From: Acidobacteriota bacterium
GTDB lineage: Bacteria; Acidobacteriota; Thermoanaerobaculia; Gp7-AA8; JAHWKK01
Assembly (NCBI GenBank): GCA_019347945.1
Contig: JAHWKK010000007.1
Span: 62,001-126,000 of the forward strand
DNA: 64,000 nt
Reading direction: 5' to 3'
The notes under the pieces are model-generated. The model worked only from the letters and a program-made list of their open reading frames with translations. It was not told where the DNA came from and did not search any database. Both the position numbers and the translations under genes were made by a program. This document shows positions 47,704 to 56,202 of the stretch, one piece after another. Within the stretch, counting starts at the first letter, position 1. Each line of letters begins with the position of its first letter.

Positions 47704-48843
47704 TCAATTGAAGAGCGAATAGAGCAGCAGATTGGGAGAGCCACTCCCTGCATCAATCACCGCACCGGCCGTGGCGGCGTTCGTGATTGCCTCCGAAACG
47801 GTGGCTGGGGAGGCAGTCGGGTTGTTCTGCAGGTAGAGCGCCGCGGCGCCCACAACGTGCGGTGTCGCCATGGACGTGCCGCTGATCGTGTTGGTCTGGG
47901 TATCCGTGAGGAACCAGGCGGAAGTGATTCCGGAGCCGGGCGCGAAGATGTCCAGGCAACTTCCGGTGTTCGAGTACGAGGCACGGAAGTCTGTCTTCTC
48001 CGTGGCCCCGACGGTCATGGCGGCGGGCGTACGCGCGGGAGAGTAATTACAGGCGTCCTCGTCATCGTTGCCCGCAGCGACTCCGTAGAAGACGCCATCA
48101 TTGATCGAGTTCGTGACGGCGGAGTCGAGTGCGGAAGAGATACCGCCGCCCAGACTCATGTTCGCAACCGCGGGGGCACCTGCAGGATGATCTCCGGTCA
48201 CCCAATCGACACCGGCGATCACGTCGGAATTGAGGCCGATACCTGTACAACCGAGGACCCGGACCGGTACGATCGTGACCGATTTGGCGACTCCGTACGT
48301 CGCACCCCCCACGGTTCCGGCCACATGAGTGCCATGGCCGTTGCAGTCGTCGGTGACGAGATTCAGGCCGGCGGCATATCCGCGGATGACGCGGCCGCCG
48401 AACTCTGTGTGCGTGCTCCTCACTCCGGTGTCAATGATGTACGCCTTCACGCCAAGACCGGTGGAGTTGTAGGTGTAGGAACCGTTGAGCGGGAGGCTAC
48501 GCTGATCGATCCGGTCGAGCCCCCATGTGGCATTTGTCTGGGTTGCGACGAGCGACACTTCCATGTCATTTTCGATCCAGGCAACGTTCGGATTCTGACT
48601 CAGGGCCGTGACGGCGGCAGGTGCGAGTGTTGCGGAAAAACCCTTGATTGCGTGCTCGTAAACGTGGGAAATACGGGCCCCATGAGTTGAGGCGAGACTC
48701 TGTGCTGTGGCCCGGGTATCGACCACGTCGTCCTTCAGGACGACGATATAGCGGTCGGGAATGATCTTCCCGGCGGCCACCGGTGCGGCAACGACAGCCG
48801 TTGCCGTCAAAAGGGTCAGAATTCCGATGACGAGAGCCTTCAT
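47704..48843 (-). CDS. Secreted subtilisin-type serine protease (proteinase K-like)
   Basis: ATG at 48843 follows a strong AAGGAGGA. A signal peptide (VIGILTLLTATAVVAA) is followed by an I9 propeptide (about 28-97, RYIVVLKDDV to VAWIENDMEV) and an S8 catalytic domain. Asp138 is in YIIDTGV, His170 in NGHGTHVAG, Asn is in AAGND, and Ser324 is in SGTSMATPH. The 379-residue layout matches extracellular proteinase K/aqualysin-type enzymes without a C-terminal extension. An in-frame start at 49035 would add junk and hide the signal. Confidence 0.93.
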   Translation of the reverse strand: MKALVIGILTLLTATAVVAAPVAAGKIIPDRYIVVLKDDVVDTRATAQSLASTHGARISHVYEHAIKGFSATLAPAAVTALSQNPNVAWIENDMEVSLVATQTNATWGLDRIDQRSLPLNGSYTYNSTGLGVKAYIIDTGVRSTHTEFGGRVIRGYAAGLNLVTDDCNGHGTHVAGTVGGATYGVAKSVTIVPVRVLGCTGIGLNSDVIAGVDWVTGDHPAGAPAVANMSLGGGISSALDSAVTNSINDGVFYGVAAGNDDEDACNYSPARTPAAMTVGATEKTDFRASYSNTGSCLDIFAPGSGITSAWFLTDTQTNTISGTSMATPHVVGAAALYLQNNPTASPATVSEAITNAATAGAVIDAGSGSPNLLLYSLFN

Positions 48844-48874
48844 GAAGTCCTCCTTCAGAGATCGAAAATAAAAT

Positions 48875-48921
48875 TTGAAAGTTTGAAAGTTAGGAAAGTG
48901 TAAAAAGTGTCGAAAGTGTAA
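48875..48921 (-). repeat. Tandem 9-base repeats in the leader of the protease gene
   Basis: Read on the minus strand, ACACTTTCG, ACACTTTTT, ACACTTTCC, TAACTTTCA and AACTTTCAA follow one another about 32-78 bases upstream of the protease ATG. The stretch is T/C-rich against a GC-rich background. It may be part of the promoter or 5' leader. Confidence 0.6.
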
Positions 48922-49072
48922 CAGGAGAGCAGATGTGCCAGCAAGAGCGCCTTCAGTTCTCAATCCCGGACGGGAACCGAGGGCATTTGCCGGCCCTTGC
49001 CGAAACCCCATTGAGCAAACGCGCCCAGTCGTCATCCCGACCGAGGGATCGCAGCGAGCTCATGAGGCCCGG

Positions 49073-49180
49073 CGCTTTTCGCCTTCGGAATGGAAACTTT
49101 CGTAACATCTCTCCACCAGGAGCAGAATGCGTTTGAGCCCGGAAATACGCGAGGAACCGAAAAACGAAGGTGTGGCCCTC
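49073..49180 (+). repeat. Long repeat A, left copy
   Basis: About 108 bases here match 51777-51880 in the same orientation, sharing CGGAATGGAAACTTTCGT, TCTCT, AGAATGCGTTTGAGCCCG, AACCGA and GAAGGTGTGGCCC. It lies in the 385-base gap between the protease and the methyltransferase gene. That gap otherwise holds a TCATCCCGACCGAGGGATC stretch like other dispersed repeats, and no gene. Confidence 0.7.
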
Positions 49181-49228
49181 ACTTCCGAGGGTATGACCGT
49201 CAATTTCCCCCAATTTCCCAATTTCCGG

Positions 49229-50203
49229 TCAAGCAGAGCCGCGCTTCCGGCAAAGAAGCACGGCGTAAAGTGGTTTCGTGATTTCTCCCGACGCGACCAG
49301 CGCCTTTTCTTTTTCGATCAGGCGGCGTATCAAAGGTTCACTTTCCGGCTTCAGCAGCTCAGCGCCGTTGAGACAGCAGAAGAGCGGGTGCAGGAGATTT
49401 CCCCAGTAGGGCTTGTAGTGAACGATTTCGAAGCGTTCGCGCAAAGCGGGAATGATCCGTGACGATCGAATCATTTCCGACGGATCCTCGAAGACCACGG
49501 GCGGTTTCGCCGGACGCAGCTTGAGTCGGTCATCCAACCTGTCGAATTCTTCGCGAACGGGTTTCATGTCCTCGTCCGTCCATTCGTCGCGCGAGGGCCC
49601 CACGAACTCATCGACATAGACGAGGCCGTGAGGTTTCAGCGACTTCTCGACCTCGGCGAGCAGCCGGTCAGGATCAGAAACGTGATGCAGAGATCCGTGG
49701 AAAAAGACGATGTCGTATCGATCGGGCGGCAACACGATTGAGTTGAAATCCGCCCGGCGATATCGAATGGCCCGGGCGCCTTCCTTGCGCGCGAGCTTTC
49801 TTGCCTTTTTCAGAGAAGCAGGCGAAATGTCGAAGGCCTCCATGCGCTCACAGATCCGTTGCTTGTAAACCACGTCCCGCTCGAGCTCACCCGTGCCGCA
49901 ACCCACCGACAGCCCCAGCTTCAGAGGATGGTAAGCCCAACCGGCTTTCAATCCCTGAGTCGGATGAAGCCACGAAACGCCCGTAACCAGGCAGTTCACG
50001 TACTGGGAGATCAGCGGGTGCTGGGTCCAGTAAACAGATTCGGTCTGTTGCTGCTCATTCCAATGACGAGCCGCAATGGATTCCACGTTGTCCGCAGGCC
50101 CGAGGACTTCGCGCTTCCAGCGGCGGATGATCTCCGGGACGTACTTGCCGACCCCGCTGGCGCGTATCGCAGAGTTCAGGCCGCTGACAATCTGCTCACG
50201 CAT
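49229..50203 (-). CDS. Class I SAM-dependent methyltransferase
   Basis: The 324-residue protein has the Rossmann methyltransferase core: motif I LSVGCGTGELE at about 97-107, an acidic end of strand 2 (AFDIS), RRADFNSI and IVFFHGSLHHVSDPDRLL. A helical C-terminal part follows. This is the Methyltransf_11/25 type; the substrate is unknown and the N-terminal helical region (about 1-90) is not informative. It sits between repeat copies and the RAYT gene, so it could be accessory cargo. Confidence 0.82.
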   Translation of the reverse strand: MREQIVSGLNSAIRASGVGKYVPEIIRRWKREVLGPADNVESIAARHWNEQQQTESVYWTQHPLISQYVNCLVTGVSWLHPTQGLKAGWAYHPLKLGLSVGCGTGELERDVVYKQRICERMEAFDISPASLKKARKLARKEGARAIRYRRADFNSIVLPPDRYDIVFFHGSLHHVSDPDRLLAEVEKSLKPHGLVYVDEFVGPSRDEWTDEDMKPVREEFDRLDDRLKLRPAKPPVVFEDPSEMIRSSRIIPALRERFEIVHYKPYWGNLLHPLFCCLNGAELLKPESEPLIRRLIEKEKALVASGEITKPLYAVLLCRKRGSA

Positions 50204-50242
50204 TCCGAGTTGGCCTCACAGCCCCGCATTTTACCCTCGCGC

Positions 50243-50265
50243 GGTCGATCGAGTCGGGATCGACC
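50243..50265. repeat. 8-bp inverted repeat upstream of the methyltransferase gene
   Basis: GGTCGATC (50243-50250) and GATCGACC (50258-50265) flank seven bases, about 40-60 bases upstream of the methyltransferase start. It could be an operator or part of the repeat cluster. Confidence 0.4.
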
Positions 50266-50270
50266 GGGTC

Positions 50271-50634
50271 GCACCTTCGTTATTCGGTTCAGTCGCGCGA
50301 ATGTAACCCTCGAAGTGCTTCACGGGGAACCGAGCCGTGGCGCGGGGAGAGAGGGCCAGACCTTCGGGAGAGAGGGCCAGACCTTCGTTATTCGGTTCAG
50401 TCACGCGAATGTGACCGTCGAAGTGCTTCACAGAAACCGATCCGGTCCTAGAATCGTCGCTTGTTGCTCCTGAGAGCCCCGAGAAGGGCGTGGAGAGAGG
50501 GCCAGACCTTCGTTATTCGGGGAGAGAGGGCCAGACCTTCGTTATTCGGTTCAGTCACGCGAATGTGACCGTCGAAGTGCTTCACAGAAACCGATTCGGT
50601 CCAGAATCGTCGCTTGTTGCTCGTGAGAGCCCCC
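50271..50634 (-). repeat. Cluster of REP-like tandem repeats downstream of the RAYT gene
   Basis: Two near-identical units of about 115 bases start at 50366 and 50520 (154-base period). Each reads GGGAGAGAGGGCCAGACC, then TTCGTTATTCGGTTCAG, GTCAC-6-GTGAC, GAAGTGCTTC and GAATCGTCGCTTGTTGCTC. Shorter pieces are at 50271-50327, 50345-50365 and 50491-50519. GTCAC/GTGAC and GAAG/CTTC are small inverted repeats. On the minus strand the core AACGAAGGTCTGGCCCTC matches the GAAGGTGTGGCCC core near 49168 and 51869. No gene lies in 50204-50717. Confidence 0.75.
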
Positions 50635-50717
50635 AAAAGTGGTGTACGAGGGCCGGGCGACTCAGTGCAGCGTCGAGGATGCCCAGGTCAGGCACAGCTC
50701 GACAGTGGCGAGACGAT

Positions 50718-51722
50718 TCAGAACGGCTGTCGGATGAGAACCTCGGGCGGCGGAAGGGGTGGGGCATGCGCGCGGAGGGTCGTGATGCATGAATCGATCA
50801 GATGGGCGAGGCCAGGGATCCGGTTTCTGTCCGTTTCCACCCGGCGGACGAGCGTCGAAACGTGCCCATAGCTCCGCAGCCCGAGAAGCGCCGCGATTTC
50901 GCGGAGCCGGCTGAGCGACTCGATCCTGGCCAGATGCGCGATGACCGCCCTTCCGGGATGCCCGCGCGTCGTGCGGATCTCGTCGAGGTCCGCATCCATC
51001 ATCGCGGCCGCGGTCTCGGCCGTTTCCACGAGCTTGGGCCGGTCGACGTTGCGCTGCGGTGAGGGATGCTCGGTCGAGCGTGGCTCGGCGTCGATGAGCG
51101 TCTGCACTTTCGCGATGAACTCGGCTGATCCGAGGTAGATCTGGCCTTTGAGATGACTCCAGATCGATTCGTCGGACCCGACCTTGCGCTGCACGAACTC
51201 TCGATACGCATTCCGGGCCTCAGGCAGATCCCGATGGAAGTGGCGAACGATCGAGTCGGAGAGCCACCACGGCGCCCGCTCGAGCCCCGCACTCGCACGG
51301 TAACTCGACCACCGGTAGTCCTCGGGGCGCTCGACCATCCCGGCCCGCACGGGATTGAGAACGACGTAGCGCGCCGCCTCGAGCATCCAGGTTGCCTCGT
51401 CGACCAGATGCGCCTTGAACCGTCCCTGAAAGAGATGTCCGCATCGGTCGTACTTTCGGTTGGAATCCTGCGCGTAGCGCTGGTTGAGCCGCTGCATTCC
51501 GCGTGACAGCGTCGGCTCGGGTGTGGAGAGGAGGATGTGGTAGTGGTTGCCCATCAGGACCCAGGCGTGGATGCGCCAGTTGAAGAGCGCGACGACTCCG
51601 GCGAGGATGCCGAGAAACGACTCGCGGTCGTCATCATCGTGGAAGATCATCTCGCGGTTGTTCCCGCGCGATGTGACGTGCCACAGAGCGCCACGATGTT
51701 CGAGTCTGAGCGGTCGAGCCAT
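50718..51722 (-). CDS. REP-associated tyrosine transposase (RAYT, IS200-like Y1 HUH family)
   Basis: From ATG 51722 (MARPLRLEHRGALWHVTSRGN) the protein has 334 residues. The HUH metal motif is H60-Y-H62 in MGNHYHIL, and Tyr119 in RYVVLNPVRAG is the likely nucleophile; YRWSSY follows. The C-terminal third holds a DnaA-like or other HTH (ESLSRLREIAALLGLRSYGHVSTLVRRVE), seen in larger members of the group. The gene is single and flanked by short repeats in opposite orientation, as in REP/RAYT systems. An upstream in-frame extension to 52115 reads through repeats and is rejected. Confidence 0.87.
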   Translation of the reverse strand: MARPLRLEHRGALWHVTSRGNNREMIFHDDDDRESFLGILAGVVALFNWRIHAWVLMGNHYHILLSTPEPTLSRGMQRLNQRYAQDSNRKYDRCGHLFQGRFKAHLVDEATWMLEAARYVVLNPVRAGMVERPEDYRWSSYRASAGLERAPWWLSDSIVRHFHRDLPEARNAYREFVQRKVGSDESIWSHLKGQIYLGSAEFIAKVQTLIDAEPRSTEHPSPQRNVDRPKLVETAETAAAMMDADLDEIRTTRGHPGRAVIAHLARIESLSRLREIAALLGLRSYGHVSTLVRRVETDRNRIPGLAHLIDSCITTLRAHAPPLPPPEVLIRQPF

Positions 51723-51776
51723 GGAGAAACCATCCCTCGGTGAAAGGAAAAAAGTCCAACCGTTGACGGGAGTGGT

Positions 51777-51960
51777 TGCTTTTCTCCCTCGGAATGGAAA
51801 CTTTCGTGACGTCTCTCTACGAGGGTTAGAATGCGTTTGAGCCCGAAATGCATCTCGAACCGACAATCGAAGGTGTGGCCCCCAATTCGCCGCAATTCGC
51901 CGAAGGTGTGGCCCCCAATTCGCCCCAATTCTCAATTGAAGGTGTGGCCCCAATTCTGAC
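51777..51960 (+). repeat. Long repeat A, right copy, followed by three GAAGGTGTGGCCCC repeats
   Basis: 51777-51880 repeats 49073-49180. GAAGGTGTGGCCCC then recurs at 51869, 51902 and 51938, each followed by AATTC-containing stretches (33 and 36 bases apart). This lies 55 bases upstream of the RAYT start and reads opposite to the cluster at 50271-50634. No gene is seen in 51723-51987. Confidence 0.72.
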
Positions 51961-51987
51961 TCGGCGTGATGAGGTACGCTCGAGACG

Positions 51988-52246
51988 ATGCCCTCAGAGA
52001 GAAAACTCGTGCGGAAGATCCTTGCCGGAGCATCTGATTCGAATATCCGGTTTGATGAACTGCGTTCTCTCCTGAAGCGGCTCGGTTTCAGCGAGCGAAT
52101 TCGAGGCGGCATCACATTTTGCGAGAGATGGCGTTGCGGAGATCCTGAACCTGCAGCCGCGACGCGGAAGAGCGAAGGACTATCAGGTCAAACAGACGCG
52201 CGCCGTTCTGCTGAAGTACGGACTCGGTCGGAGAGGAACACGATGA
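51988..52246 (+). pseudogene. hicA: HicA toxin gene broken by a frameshift
   Basis: The first about 41 codons encode a HicA N-terminus (LVRKILAGASDSNIRFDELRSLLKRLGFSERIRGG). The rest of HicA continues in another frame from about 52110: FARDGVAEILNLQPRRGRAKDYQ, then VKQTRAVLLKYGLG, and a TGA at 52244-52246 that overlaps the hicB ATG. The shift lies near 52101-52122, where the catalytic GSHH/GSH motif should be. As it stands, the first frame runs on in phase through hicB. A sequencing error could also explain it. Confidence 0.75.
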
Positions 52247-52461
52247 GTGAGACTCCGAAGTACGAGATGATCATCTACTGGAGCGAGACCGACGATGCTT
52301 TCATCGTCGAGGTTCCCGAGCTGTCGGGTTGTATGGCGGATGGGGCGACGTACGAGGAGGCCGTCAGCAATGCGCAAATCGTGATCGCAGAGTGGCTCGA
52401 GACGGCTCGTGAGCTCGGACGAGACATTCCAGCTCCTCGGGGTCGTCTGATGTATGCCTAG
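52243..52461 (+). CDS. hicB: HicB-type antitoxin
   Basis: The 72-residue protein is a single HicB domain: YEMIIYWSETDDAFIVEVPELSGCMADGATYEEAVSNAQ is split across it, followed by WLETARELGRDIPAP. It lacks the extra DNA-binding domain of longer HicB proteins. The ATG at 52243 overlaps the stop of the hicA reading frame (ATGA), the normal toxin-first arrangement. The same frame is open upstream into the hicA N-terminus because of the frameshift, which could yield a 157-residue fusion. Confidence 0.85.
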   Translation: MSETPKYEMIIYWSETDDAFIVEVPELSGCMADGATYEEAVSNAQIVIAEWLETARELGRDIPAPRGRLMYA

Positions 52462-52802
52462 CGAAGCGTTCCGCAGTGAGAGTCATACCCGCCCGCGGTT
52501 AAGCGAAAACTCGCATCCGGGCCTCGAAACCGGGTGAATCTGAACAACGTCAGGCGAGCCAGAAAGTTAGGCCGAAATCGCGTCGGACCAACGCGAACAA
52601 CATCTTCAGGTGGTATCGGGCGTCGGAGGGGCGGTACACGCAAGCGGATCCATTCAGGTTGGAGGTAGGGAAACAGCCACACCGGGTCCGGGCAATCTGG
52701 TGGGAAATGGTCTCTGTGACGCTCCACCGCCAGACCCGCTTCCTCCAGGATTCGTGGAAACGCAAGTCCCAGATTGCGGTCGGTGAAGAACGTGAAGTTC
52801 AC
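52458..52802 (-). pseudogene. Remnant of a VapC45-like PIN-domain toxin
   Basis: GTG at 52802 overlaps the stop of the DUF433 gene (GTGA), as in intact pairs. The first about 43 residues (FTFFTDRNLGLAFP, EEAGLAVERHRDHFP, PDCPDPVWL) look like the start of the VapC45/DUF5615-like PIN family, with the first acidic site in TDRNLG. The remaining 70 residues do not resemble the family and appear to be out of frame or replaced. The protein is probably not functional. Confidence 0.6.
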
Positions 52803-53416
52803 GCAGAGCGCTCGAAGATGATCGCCTCTTCGACGGCTTCGGAGCTGATCTCGTAGTCAGCCGCAACCTCATCAATACTTTCACCCGCATCGATCCGATC
52901 GAGCAGTGTGCGGGTGGAAATGAAGGCGCGGCTGATTACCGGCCTACCAAAAGAGATCTCAGGATCGATCAGAATCGGCTTTGCGTCGATCTGCTCCGCA
53001 ACCATGAATGGATAGAGACGAACGGGGAGACGCAACTCGCCCCACTCGACCCGCTGCAGATGAGTGTCAAACATCCGGCGCATCGCGAGCTGTCCCGACG
53101 CGGACAGGTTGATGAGCCCTCCGTATCGATCGAGGAAAATCTCACCCCCAGCGGTGCAGAGCTCCTGGCGAAGCAGGAGATTCTCGATGGAAAGCTCCTT
53201 CTCTGCCCACGACAGCGCCTGGCGAACAGCCACTAATGGGACGCCATGTTCCGTGCGGAGCGATCGCAAAACCGGGGCTTCGATCAGATTTGCGAACGAA
53301 AGCGTCGGAGGCCGCCGACGGGCCGGTCTGAGAACCGGCTGAAACTCCGCTTTTCCCTGCGTCGTCTCGTACTGCCGACCGATGAACCACGACGAGCCAC
53401 CAGCCGGCCAGAAAGC
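52799..53416 (-). pseudogene. DUF433 (VapB45-like) antitoxin, 5' truncated
   Basis: The C-terminal DUF433 part is clear: KPILIDPEISFGRPVISR, STRTLLDRIDAGESIDEVA and YEISSEAVEEAI. Upstream the same frame holds the middle of the family (RPPTLSFANLIEAPVLRSLR, EHGVPLVAVRQAL). It ends at an in-frame TAA (53417-53419) after WFIGRQYETTQGK, so the N-terminal helix-turn-helix is missing. A TTG at 53269 could start a 156-residue fragment. It pairs with the toxin remnant next to it. Confidence 0.7.
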
Positions 53417-53480
53417 TTACATTCCCGGTTCGAGCCGGGGAAAGAGCTGCCGTATCGTCTGATAACGTTAGAGCCAGGCC

Positions 53481-54818
53481 ATGCAACGTCTTCTGAAAAG
53501 GTTCCGACGGGAAACGTCTCCGGTTCGCGAGTTTCTGAGAACCGAAGCCGCTTCAGGAGTCCTGCTCGGCGTTGCAACGATACTCGCTCTGGTGATGGCC
53601 AACAGTCCGCTCGCCGGAGCATACAGGTCCTTTCTCGACACACCGGTAATCGTGGGAATCGGGGCGATTGTCATCGACAAACCCCTGCTGCTGTGGATCA
53701 ACGACGGTCTGATGGCGATTTTCTTTCTGATCGTCGGACTCGAGATCAAACGGGAGATAAAGTACGGCGAGCTGTCGAGTGTGAAGTCGGCAACCCTCCC
53801 TCTCGCCTGTGCCGCTGGCGGAGCAATGGTTCCCGCTCTGATCTACCTCGCTTTCAATCCCTCATCGCCAGCCGCGCGTGGCTGGGCGATTCCGATGGCA
53901 ACCGACATCGCCTTCGCGGTCGGTGTTCTCGCGCTGCTCGGGACTCGGGTTCCCTCGTGGGCGAAGCTGCTGCTTCTGGCCACGGCGGTGGTTGACGACC
54001 TGATCGCGGTCATCGTCATCGCGCTCTTCTACACCAGCGAGCTGAAAACCGAGGCTCTGCTGCTGGCGACAGGCGCAGTCGGGATCCTGATCATTCTGAA
54101 TTCACTGAATGTCAGAAACCTCTGGCCATATCTTCTGGTGGGTGGGGGGCTCTGGGTTGCCGTTCTCAAATCGGGTATCCATGCGACTCTGGCGGGCGTC
54201 GTCCTCGGGTTTTTGATCCCGGCAATGGCGAAAAAACAGCGCGCGCTCACCGACAACGAAGCTGCGCTACTCCAACAGATCGGATCGCGAACGGACGAAG
54301 AAACCAATCTCCAGAAGGAGCACCGCCAGCAGAGACTCGAGCGTCTCGAAGATCTCGTCGTCGAGTCCGGCTCTCCGCTTCACCGTCTCGAGCACAAACT
54401 TCATCCTGTCGTCGCATTCTTGGTGATTCCGATTTTCGCTTTCGCGAACGCCGGCCTCACACTGGACGTGCAGACACTGACCTCCGCTCTGGCGGCTCCG
54501 ATCTCACTCGGCATCATCGTCGGGCTCTTCCTCGGCAAACAGCTCGGCGTATTCACCGTGGCGTACCTCGCGATCAGGCTCGGTCTGACTCCCCTTCGCC
54601 CGGACCGTGACACGCTGATCTGGATTTACGGCCTCTCACTCCTCGCGGGGATAGGATTCACCATGTCTCTGTTCATCGGGGGTCTCGCCTTTGACGATCC
54701 GGGACGTTTCGAGCAGGCCAAAATCGGTATCCTGGCCGGCTCGCTTCTCAGCGGTGTTTCCGGTTTTCTCCTGCTGAGAACCCGCTCGCCGCGAGCTCCG
54801 GAGACCAGCGCCGACTGA
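53481..54818 (+). CDS. nhaA: Na+/H+ antiporter NhaA
   Basis: It exports Na+ (or Li+) in exchange for protons across the cytoplasmic membrane. The 445-residue protein has about eleven to twelve membrane helices. ATAVVDDLIAVIVIALFYT carries the two essential aspartates (about 172-173), and PMATDIAFAVGVLALLG precedes it. A charged loop (about 270-300) contains a likely pH-sensing or dimer region. The ribosome site is weak. It is divergent from the DUF433 remnant. Confidence 0.95.
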   Translation: MQRLLKRFRRETSPVREFLRTEAASGVLLGVATILALVMANSPLAGAYRSFLDTPVIVGIGAIVIDKPLLLWINDGLMAIFFLIVGLEIKREIKYGELSSVKSATLPLACAAGGAMVPALIYLAFNPSSPAARGWAIPMATDIAFAVGVLALLGTRVPSWAKLLLLATAVVDDLIAVIVIALFYTSELKTEALLLATGAVGILIILNSLNVRNLWPYLLVGGGLWVAVLKSGIHATLAGVVLGFLIPAMAKKQRALTDNEAALLQQIGSRTDEETNLQKEHRQQRLERLEDLVVESGSPLHRLEHKLHPVVAFLVIPIFAFANAGLTLDVQTLTSALAAPISLGIIVGLFLGKQLGVFTVAYLAIRLGLTPLRPDRDTLIWIYGLSLLAGIGFTMSLFIGGLAFDDPGRFEQAKIGILAGSLLSGVSGFLLLRTRSPRAPETSAD

Positions 54819-54955
54819 ACCGCGTTGAGGCCGCCGGCGGGAAGCTGGGGTCAGAGCCAGACGGGCTGTTGCCGCTACCGGTGTGCAATCGGGCACTTCT
54901 CGATTTTTCCCGGCGAATCCAATAGAGTCGCCGCGAGAAAGGAGTTGCCCGACAG

Positions 54956-56197
<1,242 letters not shown>

Positions 56198-56202
56198 TGT
56201 AG

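Noticed and set aside
50271-50634. Possible CRISPR array
   Set aside because: Units are over 100 bases long, only two are complete, spacers are absent and no cas gene is present.
5701-54873. Shared 14-mer GACGGGCTGTTGCC at 5701 and 54860
   Set aside because: A 14-base match is expected by chance several times in a window of this size and its flanks do not match.
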